From the NCBI GenBank assembly GCA_003538975.1, contig DPQQ01000010.1:28466-92465 (forward strand): a stretch of DNA of 64,000 nucleotides, written 5' to 3'. The position numbers and the translations under genes were made by a program. This document shows positions 43,960-53,095 of the stretch, piece by piece (positions within the stretch are counted from its first letter, which is position 1; every line of letters starts with the position of its first letter). Under the pieces are notes generated by a model. That model was not told the DNA's origin. It worked only from the letters and a program-made list of their open reading frames with translations, and made no database searches. Origin of the DNA: Clostridiales bacterium. Lineage in GTDB: Bacteria > Bacillota > Clostridia > Christensenellales > Borkfalkiaceae.

Positions 43960-45999
43960 ATGAAGGCTAAAAAGTTCACGCTGAAATTCTTAAGCGTAAT
44001 AGCGATTATCGCTTTGGCTATGAGCGCCTTACTCGGCTCTCTCGGAATGGCGAATAACGTTTCCGCGGCAGAAAAGAGTTATTTCAAAGCCGGCGACGCG
44101 ACAAGCAAGACCGACCTCGTCACGCCTATCGTCAAACACGGCGAAGACGACGTTCTTAAGATCGTAACCAAAAACAAAAACGATACCGCATATTATCAGA
44201 CCAAAGTCGCGGCGAACGACCTCGGTTTATCTTTCTATATGGCGGAAGAAGTAGATAACGTTGTTATTACCTTAACGACAGCTCCTTACTACGTAAACTA
44301 TGAAGAAGAAACCGTTTCTACCGCTTTTACTCTTAAAAAGGAAGGCGGCAACCTTACCGTTGTAGCCGGTTCGGGAGAAACGGCTTCGTCGAAACTTACC
44401 GGATCCGCTTATAACAAGGATACGGCGATAAACCTTTTATTCAAGGTTGAAAACAACAAACTCGGCGTTTCGTTCGACGGAACGAACTACGCTTATACAG
44501 CTTCCGAAGAAGCCGGCGCTTACGTCGAAAACTTCGATAAAACGATGGCGGATCTTTCGTTCGGTATCAACTATACCGACAGCTTCGATTCCGCGGCCAC
44601 TCCCGATACCACGACGGGACTCGAACTCGTTTACATCGACAACGCCGCTTCCGAAACGAGCCACGGTCACAGACAGACTTTCGCTTTAGAAGGCGAAGCG
44701 ACTTCTCCCAAGGCTGCTTTGGCGGTAATCGATCTTGACGACACGTTCGTAAAACAAAGTGACGACGGCGCGCTTAAGTTCATCGACGGCGTTCCCTACA
44801 CATTGACTTACAATATTTATTCCGCGCTTCCTTCCGCAACTACGGTAAGAAAGAGCGAAACGATATTAAAATCCGACACGGCCAGCTTTTACGATACTAA
44901 TACTTCTACGAGAAAGGCTATGTTCTACGGAAACGATCCCCTTAAAATCGTCAATAAGGAAGACGAAGGAACCGTTTACGCGGAATATAAAGTAGACCTT
45001 CAGACGGCGAGAGATTACGAACAGAACGAAGCGAAAGCTCCCGTATATCTCGCGGCGTATAAAGCGGCTGAAAAGACCGAAGAAAACGAAACCGTTGCGT
45101 ACAAGCTTTTCAAAACCGCGCTTAAAAACGCTATAAAAGACGTTAAAGTAGGTTCCGACAAAACGATCGAAATACCATCGCTCGAAAATCTTGTTTCAAG
45201 CGACGTGACGGCTTACGATAAGATGGACTATACCGTTCATTATATAAGAAAAGATTCTTCGACGAGCTTTTCGACGAACTCTTCGCTTAAAGTTCCCGTT
45301 ACCGAAGCCGGCGAATATTACTTCTACGTAACCTTTGAAGACGAATTCGACAACGCTATGAACGAAGATATGTTCCATAAGAAAGATTCGGAAGGAAAAG
45401 TAACCGACGAATACGATCTTACGGCGGACTACATGTTCAGCTTTACGATCGGCGGCGAGGCGGAAATTTCGGTAAAAGGCAAAAACAATACCGAAACCGC
45501 TGCGGAAGACTGGTCCAAAGGCGTTACGAGAACCGCAAAAGAATTTGAAATCGAAAAGAGTTCGGGAGATTCCGAAACGTACGAATTATTCTACAAATCC
45601 GGCGACGAATGGGTAAAGATCGAAAAGTACGAATCCGGCAAAGTTAAAAATTATTACACCGATATGTATAAGAGTTCTGCGGTTAAGTACACAGACGACG
45701 ACATCGCTTCGATAAACTACAACGGCGAACGTAAATTCACTCCCAACAAAACGGGTATGTACAAAATCGTATGTACCGTTTCGGAAAAGAATTCCAGTCA
45801 GGTAGCTTCGGGCGAAACGTTTATAAACGTTAAAGACGTAACCGTCGTTGTTCCCGCAACTCCGACATGGGTTGAAGAAAACCTTGCTTCGTTTATATTC
45901 CTTGTAATCGGCGGGCTTGCTCTTATAGGACTTATCGTCGTAGCTTGCATCAAACCCAAGGACGAAGAGCTTCCGAAAAACAAAAAGAACGCTCGTTAA
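43960..45999 (+). CDS. Large secreted, membrane-anchored surface protein of unknown function
   Basis: A 679-residue exported protein. A long signal peptide ends near ANNVSAAEK. The extracellular part (~40-640) is rich in D, E, K, T and S and has alternating-strand pattern over its whole length; no enzyme motif is seen. Near 640-662 a transmembrane helix (FIFLVIGGLALIGLIVVACI) is followed by a lysine-rich tail (PKDEELPKNKKNAR). There is no LPXTG sorting signal, so the anchor is the helix. A consensus promoter, an AAGGAG site and its own terminator suggest high expression. It may be a surface-layer or adhesion protein; this is only inference. Confidence 0.75.
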   Translation: MKAKKFTLKFLSVIAIIALAMSALLGSLGMANNVSAAEKSYFKAGDATSKTDLVTPIVKHGEDDVLKIVTKNKNDTAYYQTKVAANDLGLSFYMAEEVDNVVITLTTAPYYVNYEEETVSTAFTLKKEGGNLTVVAGSGETASSKLTGSAYNKDTAINLLFKVENNKLGVSFDGTNYAYTASEEAGAYVENFDKTMADLSFGINYTDSFDSAATPDTTTGLELVYIDNAASETSHGHRQTFALEGEATSPKAALAVIDLDDTFVKQSDDGALKFIDGVPYTLTYNIYSALPSATTVRKSETILKSDTASFYDTNTSTRKAMFYGNDPLKIVNKEDEGTVYAEYKVDLQTARDYEQNEAKAPVYLAAYKAAEKTEENETVAYKLFKTALKNAIKDVKVGSDKTIEIPSLENLVSSDVTAYDKMDYTVHYIRKDSSTSFSTNSSLKVPVTEAGEYYFYVTFEDEFDNAMNEDMFHKKDSEGKVTDEYDLTADYMFSFTIGGEAEISVKGKNNTETAAEDWSKGVTRTAKEFEIEKSSGDSETYELFYKSGDEWVKIEKYESGKVKNYYTDMYKSSAVKYTDDDIASINYNGERKFTPNKTGMYKIVCTVSEKNSSQVASGETFINVKDVTVVVPATPTWVEENLASFIFLVIGGLALIGLIVVACIKPKDEELPKNKKNAR

Positions 46000-46018
46000 A
46001 ATCAATCAATAAGGCAAT

Positions 46019-46053
46019 AAGGCTTTAAGCGTTCTGCTTAAAGCCTTTGTTTT
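46019..46053 (+). terminator. Intrinsic terminator of the surface protein gene
   Basis: A perfect 12-bp stem, AAGGCTTTAAGC (46019-46030) with GCTTAAAGCCTT (46036-46047), a 5-base loop and a T-rich tail. Confidence 0.85.
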
Positions 46054-46056
46054 ATA

Positions 46057-46241
46057 GTCGTACTCCGACAACGTAAATTCGGTTTTAAGAAGTTAATTTT
46101 TCGCGTAACTGCGTTAAACCCCTTGCCAATACCGTAAAAGTATTGACTGCGGACTTTGCCTTGTTAAGCAAAAAATTCTCTTTCTTAAAACTGCTCCGCA
46201 TCCGGAAAATTCCGGACGAAAGTACGTTATCGTCGTACTCC
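46057..46241. other. Structured intergenic segment flanked by 10-base direct repeats
   Basis: GTCGTACTCC occurs at 46057-46066 and again at 46232-46241. Between them lie a long-range inverted repeat (GGTTTTAAGAA near 46081 with TTCTTAAAAC near 46183), a near-palindrome TCCGGAA-AA-TTCCGGA (46201-46216) and AGTACG/CGTACT arms (46221-46239). No ORF is convincing. It could be a small RNA gene, a decayed mobile repeat or a regulatory leader. Confidence 0.4.
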
Positions 46242-46278
46242 TTGGTTTAATATGTAAAATAAATACATAAGACGCATT

Positions 46279-46314
46279 TTTATAATAATTCACTTATTTA
46301 TAATAATTCACTTA
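46279..46314 (+). repeat. Perfect 18-bp tandem duplication carrying TATAAT
   Basis: TTTATAATAATTCACTTA is present twice without spacer (46279-46296, 46297-46314), just ahead of the S4-type pseudouridine synthase. Each copy has a TATAAT that could act as a -10, though no good -35 is seen for either. Confidence 0.8.
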
Positions 46315-46338
46315 CGCTTTATAGTAAAAAGGCAGAAA

Positions 46339-47172
46339 ATGACGGAAATAAAAGTTAATAAAGAAACTAAATTATCGAGAGCCGTTCTCGAAAATTCCTT
46401 TATAAAGTACGGGGAGCTTATGACTCTTCTCAAAAAAAAGGACGTAAAGGTCAACGGCAAAAGAGTGAGCAAAGATATTTCCGTCAGGATGGGCGATATA
46501 GTCACTCTGTTTGACTTGCCCGAAAAACAGCTCGATTTATCCGAATATTTTTCGCCCGTGTACGAAGACGAAAATATCGTCCTTGTCGATAAAAACAAGG
46601 GTGTTAATTCCGATAAACTTTACGAAATATTAAAGAGGGAAAAGGGAGAACTTTACTACATTCACAGGCTGGATGTAAACACCGACGGACTTATTGTTTT
46701 TGCAAAAAACGAAGCGGCGGAAAAAGAGCTTTCGGACGGATTTAAGAATCATTCGTTCGAAAAGTATTATTACGCGCTTTGTTACGGAGCTTTTGCTAAA
46801 AAATCCGGAATACTCGAAGACTATCTTATAAAGGACGCCGAAGGCTCGGAAGTAAAAATATACAAAGAAAAACGTCCCGGCGCGGTTAAAATAGTAACGG
46901 GGTACGAAGAAGTGGAAAGGGGAGAAAAAACTTCTCTTCTGAAGGTCAGGCTTTACACCGGCAAAACCCATCAGATAAGGGCGCATCTGGCGTTTTACGG
47001 ACATTTCATCGTCGGCGATTACAAGTACGGCGACGGAGAAACAAACCGCTCGCTTAACGTAAAAAAGCAACAACTTACTTCTTGTTCCATAACGTTTTTC
47101 TTTAACGGCGGAACGCTTTCGTATCTCGATAAAAAAACGTTTTCTTTAAGTCGCAGGCCCGAAGTCATCTGA
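46339..47172 (+). CDS. RluA-family pseudouridine synthase with S4 domain
   Basis: A 277-residue RNA pseudouridine synthase. An S4 RNA-binding domain lies at about 10-60 (LLKKKDVKVNGKRVSKD), then the catalytic domain with D112 in HRLDVNTDG, FEKYYYALCYG and LYTGKTHQIRAHL. The target is unknown; S4-bearing members usually modify large-subunit rRNA. It is 77 bases upstream of rqcH and may share a transcript with it. The ribosome site AAAAAGGCAG is weak to fair. A tandem 18-bp repeat with possible -10 elements lies just upstream. Confidence 0.88.
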   Translation: MTEIKVNKETKLSRAVLENSFIKYGELMTLLKKKDVKVNGKRVSKDISVRMGDIVTLFDLPEKQLDLSEYFSPVYEDENIVLVDKNKGVNSDKLYEILKREKGELYYIHRLDVNTDGLIVFAKNEAAEKELSDGFKNHSFEKYYYALCYGAFAKKSGILEDYLIKDAEGSEVKIYKEKRPGAVKIVTGYEEVERGEKTSLLKVRLYTGKTHQIRAHLAFYGHFIVGDYKYGDGETNRSLNVKKQQLTSCSITFFFNGGTLSYLDKKTFSLSRRPEVI

Positions 47173-47249
47173 TTTTAATAAAAAACAGGCTTGGTTCCGG
47201 CTGAATTTTTATTAAGTTTTTATTATGTTCAATATTATACGGAGAATAT

Positions 47250-48947
47250 ATGCCGCAGGACGCATTTACATTAAAATTTATCGCGGACGAGCTTTCAAAA
47301 GAACTTGTCGGAGCGAAAATCAACAGAATAAACCAGCCTAACCCGGACGAAGTCGTTCTTTTTACTTACAATAAAGGCTCTAATAAAAAGCTGCTTGTTT
47401 CGACCAACGCGGTTTCGGCTCGTATATCCTTTATCGAAAAGGAAAAGCCTAACCCGCTGACCGCTTACGGCTTTTGCATGCTTTTAAGAAAATATCTTAT
47501 CGGCGGCGAAATAACCAAGGTAGAAGCGATTAAAAACGAGCGCATAATCAAAATCACGCTGTCGGCGCTGAACGACTTTTTCGAGAGTAAGCAGCGCGAA
47601 CTTTACGCCGAAATAATGGGCAAGTACAGCAACGTAGTGCTGTCCGAAAACGATAAAATAATCGGTTCATTAAAGTCGTTTAATTTAAGTCTCGACTCTT
47701 TAAGACCGCTCGTTTCGGGAATGAATTACACTCTCCCGCCGAAACAGGACAAGTTTTTGCCTGACGATCCGAAGCTCATAGCGGCTTTAGACAAAAAGTC
47801 TGAAGAAGACGGCTTTTCGCTCTATTCGTTTTTATTCGAAAACGTAATAGGACTTGCCAAAAACACCGCAAAAGAGATAGAAACAAGGTATTTTAATAAA
47901 GAAAATACGTTAAACGCCGGAAAAGTTTATGAATTTCTGAACGAATTTTTAGTAAATCCCGGCATAAAACCTTGCGTGAAACTTAATCAGAACGGCATGC
48001 CCAAGGACTTTTTTATAACCGATTATATTTCAGAGAGCGGAGAAACGGAGTTTTACGATAACGTAGTAACCGCGCAGGAAGAGTGCTTCCGCAAAAAAGA
48101 CGAAGCGAGAATTTTCGGAGACTACAAACGTAAACTTGCGGCTGTCGTGAAAAAGACGGACGACAAACTCAAAAAACGCAAAAAAATCATAGACGAAAAG
48201 GAAAAGAACTGTTCGGACGCTGAAGAAATAAAGATAAAAGGCGAACTTATTTTAGCGAATCTTTACAGGATAAAACGCGGCGACGATACTCTTATTGCCG
48301 AAAATTATTACGACGGAACGACGGTAAAAATACCGCTCGACAAAACGCTTACTCCGTCCGAAAACGCCGAAAGATATTATAAAAAATATAATAAGGAAAA
48401 ACGAACGACGGCTGCTCTCGTGCCGCAGCGCGAAGAGCTTTTTAAGGAAATCGATTACGTTAACAGTTTGTATTCTTTCATAAACGCAGCCGAGACTTAC
48501 GAGGATCTTTTATCTGTCGAAAACGAACTTAAAGCGGTAGGCTTTATAAAGTCGGAGGCAAAAAAACAAAAGAAAAAACTGCCCGAAAAGTACGATACGT
48601 TTATTGTTGACGGCGTAACCGTAAAGATCGGCAAAAACAATGTGAGCAACGACGAACTGACTTCCTCCGCCGACAGAAATTTTTACTGGATGCACGTAAA
48701 GGGATACCATTCGGCTCACGTCATAATATGCGACAAAACCCCGTCCGAAAACGTGATAAAGACCGCGGCGGAAATCTGCGCGTACCGTTCCGAAGCAAGA
48801 AACGGCGGAAAGACCGAAGTCGATTATACCTTAAAAAAGTATGTAAAAAAGCCGCAGGGCGCGAATCCGGGCTTTGTGAATTACACCGATTACGAAACGA
48901 TTTCGGTTATGCCCGAAGCTCATGCCGATCTTATGAAAACAAAATAG
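47250..48947 (+). CDS. rqcH: Ribosome quality control factor RqcH (NFACT protein)
   Basis: RqcH binds stalled 50S subunits carrying a peptidyl-tRNA and adds C-terminal alanine tails that mark the chain for ClpXP-type proteolysis. The 565 residues show NFACT-N (1-~190), helix-hairpin-helix, a coiled-coil middle (KRKLAAVVKKTDDKLKKRKK) and NFACT-R (YWMHVKGYHSAHVII near the C-terminus). The DR motif at 97-98 is ER here; by my recollection this is common in Clostridial members. CGGAG precedes the ATG. Its ClpXP partners lie only ~1.5-4 kb downstream, a suggestive order. Older names are FpbA or fibronectin-binding protein A homologue. Confidence 0.92.
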   Translation: MPQDAFTLKFIADELSKELVGAKINRINQPNPDEVVLFTYNKGSNKKLLVSTNAVSARISFIEKEKPNPLTAYGFCMLLRKYLIGGEITKVEAIKNERIIKITLSALNDFFESKQRELYAEIMGKYSNVVLSENDKIIGSLKSFNLSLDSLRPLVSGMNYTLPPKQDKFLPDDPKLIAALDKKSEEDGFSLYSFLFENVIGLAKNTAKEIETRYFNKENTLNAGKVYEFLNEFLVNPGIKPCVKLNQNGMPKDFFITDYISESGETEFYDNVVTAQEECFRKKDEARIFGDYKRKLAAVVKKTDDKLKKRKKIIDEKEKNCSDAEEIKIKGELILANLYRIKRGDDTLIAENYYDGTTVKIPLDKTLTPSENAERYYKKYNKEKRTTAALVPQREELFKEIDYVNSLYSFINAAETYEDLLSVENELKAVGFIKSEAKKQKKKLPEKYDTFIVDGVTVKIGKNNVSNDELTSSADRNFYWMHVKGYHSAHVIICDKTPSENVIKTAAEICAYRSEARNGGKTEVDYTLKKYVKKPQGANPGFVNYTDYETISVMPEAHADLMKTK

Positions 48948-49060
48948 AGCGACAAAGTAAAAACACAGGCAAAACCTACGCGTATTTTGTCGTAAAAAGC
49001 CGAAAGCGTTATTTAAAAATTACAATTTTAGCGGATAATTATAAAATATTGATATAAAAA

Positions 49061-49089
49061 TTGCATTTTTTAAATAAATATGGTACAAT
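49061..49089 (+). promoter_or_regulatory. Promoter of tig
   Basis: TTGCAT (49061-49066), a 17-base spacer and TACAAT (49084-49089) with an upstream TGG forming an extended -10. It lies 114 bases before the trigger factor ATG. No other signal is seen in this 256-base gap. Confidence 0.7.
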
Positions 49090-49203
49090 AAGCTTTGCGT
49101 AAGGCTGTTGGCGGATAATATACGCTATCCGCTTAAAACATATAGGTCTTACCGCATAAAAAATCAAAACAAAAGAATAACAAGATATATATCAGGAGCA
49201 ATT

Positions 49204-50496
49204 ATGAAATACACTTTCGAAAAGGCTGAAAAAAGCACCGTTAAAGTAAAAATCACCCTTGACGCCAAAGACTGGAATCAGGCGCAGGTAGACGCGTACA
49301 ACAAGGATAAGAACAAGTATTCTCTTCCCGGATTCAGAAAGGGCAAAGTCCCCATGAAGGTCCTTGAAAATACTTACGGCAAAGGATTGTTCTTCGAAGA
49401 AGCGGTAAATATCGCTTTCCCGAAATATATGGACGAAGTTCTCGAAAAAGAACCTTCCATCGAAATGGTAGCGCAGCCTTCGGTTGATTTCGAAGACGTT
49501 TCGGAAAACGGAATAACTTTCGTAGCGATGGTTCCCGTTAAACCCGAAGTAAAACTCGGCGCATACAAAGGTATAAAGTTCGAAAAACCTGTGTATAATG
49601 TAACCGACGAAGATATCGAAGACGAACTTAAAAGAATTCAGGACAGAAATTCCCGTCTTGTTTCCGTCACCGACAGAGCTTCCAAAGAAGGCGACGAAGT
49701 AGTTATCGACTACTCGGGTTCCGTTGACGGCAAAAAGTTTGACGGCGGCACTGCCGAAAAGCAGACTCTCGTTTTAGGATCCAAGACCTTTATCCCCGGA
49801 TTCGAGGAACAGGTCGAAGGCATGAACATCGGCGAAGAAAAGGATATCACCGTTAAGTTCCCCGACGATTACGGCGTCGAAAGCCTGAAAGGAAAGGAAG
49901 CGGTATTCCACATCGTTCTTCACGAAATAAAGGTTAAAGAACTTCCGGAAATTACCGACGCTTTCATAAAAGAAGCGACCGGTTCCGAAACCGTAGAAGC
50001 TTATAAAGAAGAAACGAAGAAGAAACTTACCGAATCCAACGAAAAGAGAGCGGAACGCGAACTCGAAAACAAGATGGTAGAATTCATCACCGACGCTTCC
50101 GAAGTCGAAATCCCCGAAGCCCTTGTCGAAAACCAGATCGACAACATGGTAAAAGAAACAGAATATCGTATGTCTTATCAGGGACTTAAGCTTGAAGATT
50201 TTCTGAAGTATACTCACCAGACTATGGCGGAATACAGAAAGGGCTATAAAGATCAGGCTAAAAAGACGGTTAAGCAGCAGCTTGTAATCGACGCCATAAT
50301 CAAAGCGGAAAACATTGTCGCTACCGACGACGAAGTTAAAGAAAGAGTTACCGAAATGTACAAAAAACAGGGCAGAGAAGTACCCGAAACCGTTGAAAAT
50401 TCAGAAACTTCGGCAAGACAGTTCGACTACTTCAGAGAAGACATCGTTATCAACAAGCTCTTCGACATGCTCAAAAAAGAAAACACGATAGCGTAA
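49204..50496 (+). CDS. tig: Trigger factor, ribosome-bound chaperone
   Basis: A peptidyl-prolyl isomerase and chaperone that docks at the ribosomal exit tunnel. The 430 residues have the N-terminal ribosome-binding domain with its signature GFRKGKVP (43-50), an FKBP-type middle domain (EGDEVVIDYSGSVDGKKFDGG) and a helical C-terminal arm. The ATG at 49204 follows AGGAG; an in-frame upstream extension to 49108 has no site and does not match the family start. The order tig-clpP-clpX is widely conserved. It ends at a hairpin terminator. Confidence 0.97.
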   Translation: MKYTFEKAEKSTVKVKITLDAKDWNQAQVDAYNKDKNKYSLPGFRKGKVPMKVLENTYGKGLFFEEAVNIAFPKYMDEVLEKEPSIEMVAQPSVDFEDVSENGITFVAMVPVKPEVKLGAYKGIKFEKPVYNVTDEDIEDELKRIQDRNSRLVSVTDRASKEGDEVVIDYSGSVDGKKFDGGTAEKQTLVLGSKTFIPGFEEQVEGMNIGEEKDITVKFPDDYGVESLKGKEAVFHIVLHEIKVKELPEITDAFIKEATGSETVEAYKEETKKKLTESNEKRAERELENKMVEFITDASEVEIPEALVENQIDNMVKETEYRMSYQGLKLEDFLKYTHQTMAEYRKGYKDQAKKTVKQQLVIDAIIKAENIVATDDEVKERVTEMYKKQGREVPETVENSETSARQFDYFREDIVINKLFDMLKKENTIA

Positions 50497-50523
50497 CGCA
50501 TTAAAATTACAAAACGTAAAATA

Positions 50524-50563
50524 TTCTCCGCGGATACAAATGATTCTTTGCGGAGATTATTTT
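50524..50563 (+). terminator. Intrinsic terminator of tig
   Basis: TCTCCGC (50525-50531) pairs with GCGGAGA (50550-50556) around an 18-base loop, then a T-rich stretch. The remaining ~200 bases to clpP hold short GC hairpins and an AT-rich region but no clear promoter. Confidence 0.6.
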
Positions 50564-50771
50564 ATCTGAAACCGTTTTACGTATTTATCCTTATAAAACG
50601 GCGGAAAAGTTCCGATACCCGAAATTTTTTAAGATTTTATATATTTTTGCGATATTTTATAAAGGAAAAGGTTTATAACTATAAAAAGGCAAGACCAAAA
50701 ATAAAAATCCGGAAATTTTAAGGCGGAGCTTCATAAAAATTACGGGACGAAAGTCCTATAAAGGAGCTTAA

Positions 50772-51371
50772 ATGAATATTAAAAATACCGTAGTGCCTTA
50801 CGTTATCGACAACACCGACGGCAAGGGTGAAAGAAGCTACGACATTTATTCGAGACTTTTAGAAGACAGAATTATATTTTTAACGGGCGAAATAACCGAC
50901 GCGGTTGCGGATTCGGTTGTAGCGCAGCTTATCTATCTCGAAGGCAAAGATCCCGATAAAAATATCTGCGTTTACATTAACAGCCCCGGCGGTTCCGTTA
51001 CCGCGGGTATGGCGATTTACGACACGATGAACTATATCAAGTGCGACGTAACAACCATTTGTATCGGTATGGCTGCTTCGATGGCGGCGTTCCTTCTTTC
51101 CTCGGGAACAAAAGGCAAACGCTATGCGCTTAAAAACAGCGAAATCATGATTCACCAGCCTTTGGGCGGAGCTCAGGGACAGGCGAGCGACATTAAGATA
51201 CAGGCGGAACACATACTTAAAATCAAAAAAAGGCTCAACTCTATTCTGGCGGAAAACTGCGGCAGATCTTACGAAGAATTAGAAGTTGCTACCGACAGAG
51301 ACAACTATCTCTCCGCCGAAGAAGCGAAGAGCTACGGTCTGATCGACGAAATTTTCGTTAAAAGACCGTAA
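50772..51371 (+). CDS. clpP: ATP-dependent Clp protease proteolytic subunit
   Basis: The serine protease barrel that degrades proteins fed by ClpX or ClpC. The catalytic triad is intact: S103 (GMAASMAA), H128 (MIHQP) and D177 (TDRDNY), with the usual spacings of 25 and 49. The hydrophobic N-terminal loop and head domain (LNSILAENCGRS) are present. 199 residues is normal. AAAGGAG precedes the ATG, and clpX starts 13 bases after the stop, so the two are co-expressed. The N-terminus VVPYVIDNTDGKGERSYDIYSRLL is canonical. Confidence 0.97.
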   Translation: MNIKNTVVPYVIDNTDGKGERSYDIYSRLLEDRIIFLTGEITDAVADSVVAQLIYLEGKDPDKNICVYINSPGGSVTAGMAIYDTMNYIKCDVTTICIGMAASMAAFLLSSGTKGKRYALKNSEIMIHQPLGGAQGQASDIKIQAEHILKIKKRLNSILAENCGRSYEELEVATDRDNYLSAEEAKSYGLIDEIFVKRP

Positions 51372-51383
51372 ACCGGAGATTAA

Positions 51384-52604
51384 ATGAAAGAAAAGGAATT
51401 ATATTGCGCATTTTGCGGAAAACCCAAAGAACTTGCAAAAAAGCTTATAGCAGGTCCTAACGGAACTTATATCTGCGACGAATGTATCTCTATCTGCAAC
51501 GAAATACTTGCCGAAGACGATACCGCGCCCGAAACGACCAAAGACCTTAAGCTCTTAAAACCGCATGAGATAAAAGAACGTCTCGACCAGTATATTATCG
51601 GTCAGGACGAAGCTAAAAAGGTCTTATCGGTTGCGGTTTACAATCATTATAAGAGAGTTTTCGCTAAAAAATCGGGCGACGACGTCGATCTCGAAAAGAG
51701 CAACGTTCTTTTGCTCGGACCTACGGGAAGCGGCAAAACGCTCCTTGCAAAGACTCTCGCCAAAATACTCGACGTTCCGTTCGCGGTTGCGGACGCGACT
51801 ACTCTGACCGAAGCCGGCTATGTAGGCGAAGACGTCGAAAATATCTTGTTAAAACTTATTCAGAACGCCGATTACGACGTTAAAAAAGCCGAACGCGGTA
51901 TCGTTTATATAGACGAAATCGACAAAATCGCGAGAAAAAGCGAAAACGTTTCGATAACGCGCGACGTATCGGGCGAAGGCGTTCAGCAGGCTCTTCTTAA
52001 GATAATTGAATCCACCGTCGCTTCGGTTCCTCCGCAGGGCGGCAGAAAGCACCCCCAGCAGGAGTGCATCAGAATAGACACCACGAATATTCTGTTCATT
52101 ATGGGCGGAGCGTTCGTCGGACTCGACAAGATAGTCGAAAAGCGGAAAGAAAAGTCGACGTTAGGTTTCGGCGGTTCGGTATACACCAATCAGGAAACAG
52201 TTAAAAACTTTATCAAAGATATTCAACCGCAGGACCTTATAAAATATGGTCTTATACCCGAATTTATCGGAAGAGTGCCTATAACGGTAGGACTTAACGC
52301 TCTGGACGAAACCGCACTCGTAAACATCATGACCGAGCCGAAAAACGCCCTCATAAAGCAGTATAAAAAGCTTATCGGAATAGACAACGTCGATCTCGAA
52401 ATCACCGACGAAGCCGTTCGTGCGGTCGCAAAGCGCGCCATAGAATTAAAAACCGGCGCGAGAGGTCTCAGAACTATTTTAGAAGGACTTATGCTCGACA
52501 CCATGTACGACCTTCCGTCTCTTGCCGACGTCGAAAAGGTCGTTATAGACAAAGACGTTGTTTCGGGCGAAGGTAAACCCGTCATAATCAAAAAGTCGGC
52601 GTAA
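51384..52604 (+). CDS. clpX: ATP-dependent Clp protease ATP-binding subunit ClpX
   Basis: The AAA+ unfoldase that recognises substrates such as SsrA- or alanine-tailed proteins and feeds them to ClpP. The N-terminal zinc-binding domain has C8, C11, C31 and C34. The AAA module follows: Walker A GPTGSGKT from residue 112, Walker B IVYIDEIDKIA, sensor I and the ClpP-docking loop LGFGG. 406 residues is standard. CGGAG site before the ATG. In many Firmicutes lon follows clpX; here an AT-rich patch follows instead. Confidence 0.97.
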   Translation: MKEKELYCAFCGKPKELAKKLIAGPNGTYICDECISICNEILAEDDTAPETTKDLKLLKPHEIKERLDQYIIGQDEAKKVLSVAVYNHYKRVFAKKSGDDVDLEKSNVLLLGPTGSGKTLLAKTLAKILDVPFAVADATTLTEAGYVGEDVENILLKLIQNADYDVKKAERGIVYIDEIDKIARKSENVSITRDVSGEGVQQALLKIIESTVASVPPQGGRKHPQQECIRIDTTNILFIMGGAFVGLDKIVEKRKEKSTLGFGGSVYTNQETVKNFIKDIQPQDLIKYGLIPEFIGRVPITVGLNALDETALVNIMTEPKNALIKQYKKLIGIDNVDLEITDEAVRAVAKRAIELKTGARGLRTILEGLMLDTMYDLPSLADVEKVVIDKDVVSGEGKPVIIKKSA

Positions 52605-52610
52605 GTCTGA

Positions 52611-52676
52611 CATGGTATGGTTTGGACGATACCCGGCAGCGTTTCAGTCGTAACGGTTCGCCGAAACGATACCACG
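52611..52676 (+). other. Possible structured 3' region after clpX
   Basis: TGGTAT (52613-52618) can pair with ATACCA (52669-52674), and CGTTTC (52640-52645) with GAAACG (52663-52668). The ACGATACC unit occurs twice (52626-52633, 52666-52673). There is no T-run here; the actual terminator is further on. Confidence 0.3.
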
Positions 52677-52753
52677 ATAAAACAGAAATTAAAACAGCAT
52701 AATTGCGGTTATTAAAAAATATTTATTTTTTCGGATTACGTTATTAAACGATT

Positions 52754-52787
52754 AAAAAACTCACGAATAGATTTCGTGAGTTTTTTT
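52754..52787 (+). terminator. Intrinsic terminator of clpX
   Basis: AAAAAACTCACGAA (52754-52767) pairs with TTCGTGAGTTTTTT (52773-52786), loop TAGAT, followed by more T. Confidence 0.85.
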
Positions 52788-53095
52788 ATTTAGTGAGTTT
52801 TTTGTTCAAAAGCGATATTGATTTTATAAATAAGACGCTATATAATATTTTTAAGATACATCAATGAATAAAAATTAAATGTAAGTGTAAATATATGCTT
52901 GTTTTTTGCTTAAATAAAAAAATTTTTTAAAAATTTTCAAAAAGGTGTCACATTTTGATATAAAAAAGTAGTCTTATAAGTGAAAGGTATATGAATCAGC
53001 TACTAATAAAAAATTTTTATCTGCATTGTGATGCTTTTTTATTTATATAATTGCTCTTTTTGTAAGATAAAAATTTTTATGATAAGGAGGAAAAG
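52788..53095. other. AT-rich stretch, no gene seen
   Basis: About 300 bases of strongly AT-biased sequence with A and T homopolymers between the clpX terminator and the first remnant gene. No ORF, RNA or clear promoter is supported. A short GCAT-TGTG-ATGC hairpin with following T residues is visible near 53023-53040 but is weak. Confidence 0.5.

Noticed and set aside
46142..46147. TTGACT as -35 of a promoter in the structured segment
   Set aside because: No acceptable -10 at 16-18 bases downstream.
46279..46314. CRISPR-like repeat
   Set aside because: Only two copies with no spacer between them; no cas gene in the window.
49108..49203. Longer start for trigger factor
   Set aside because: The family begins with the MKYTFEK-type sequence at 49204, which has AGGAG.
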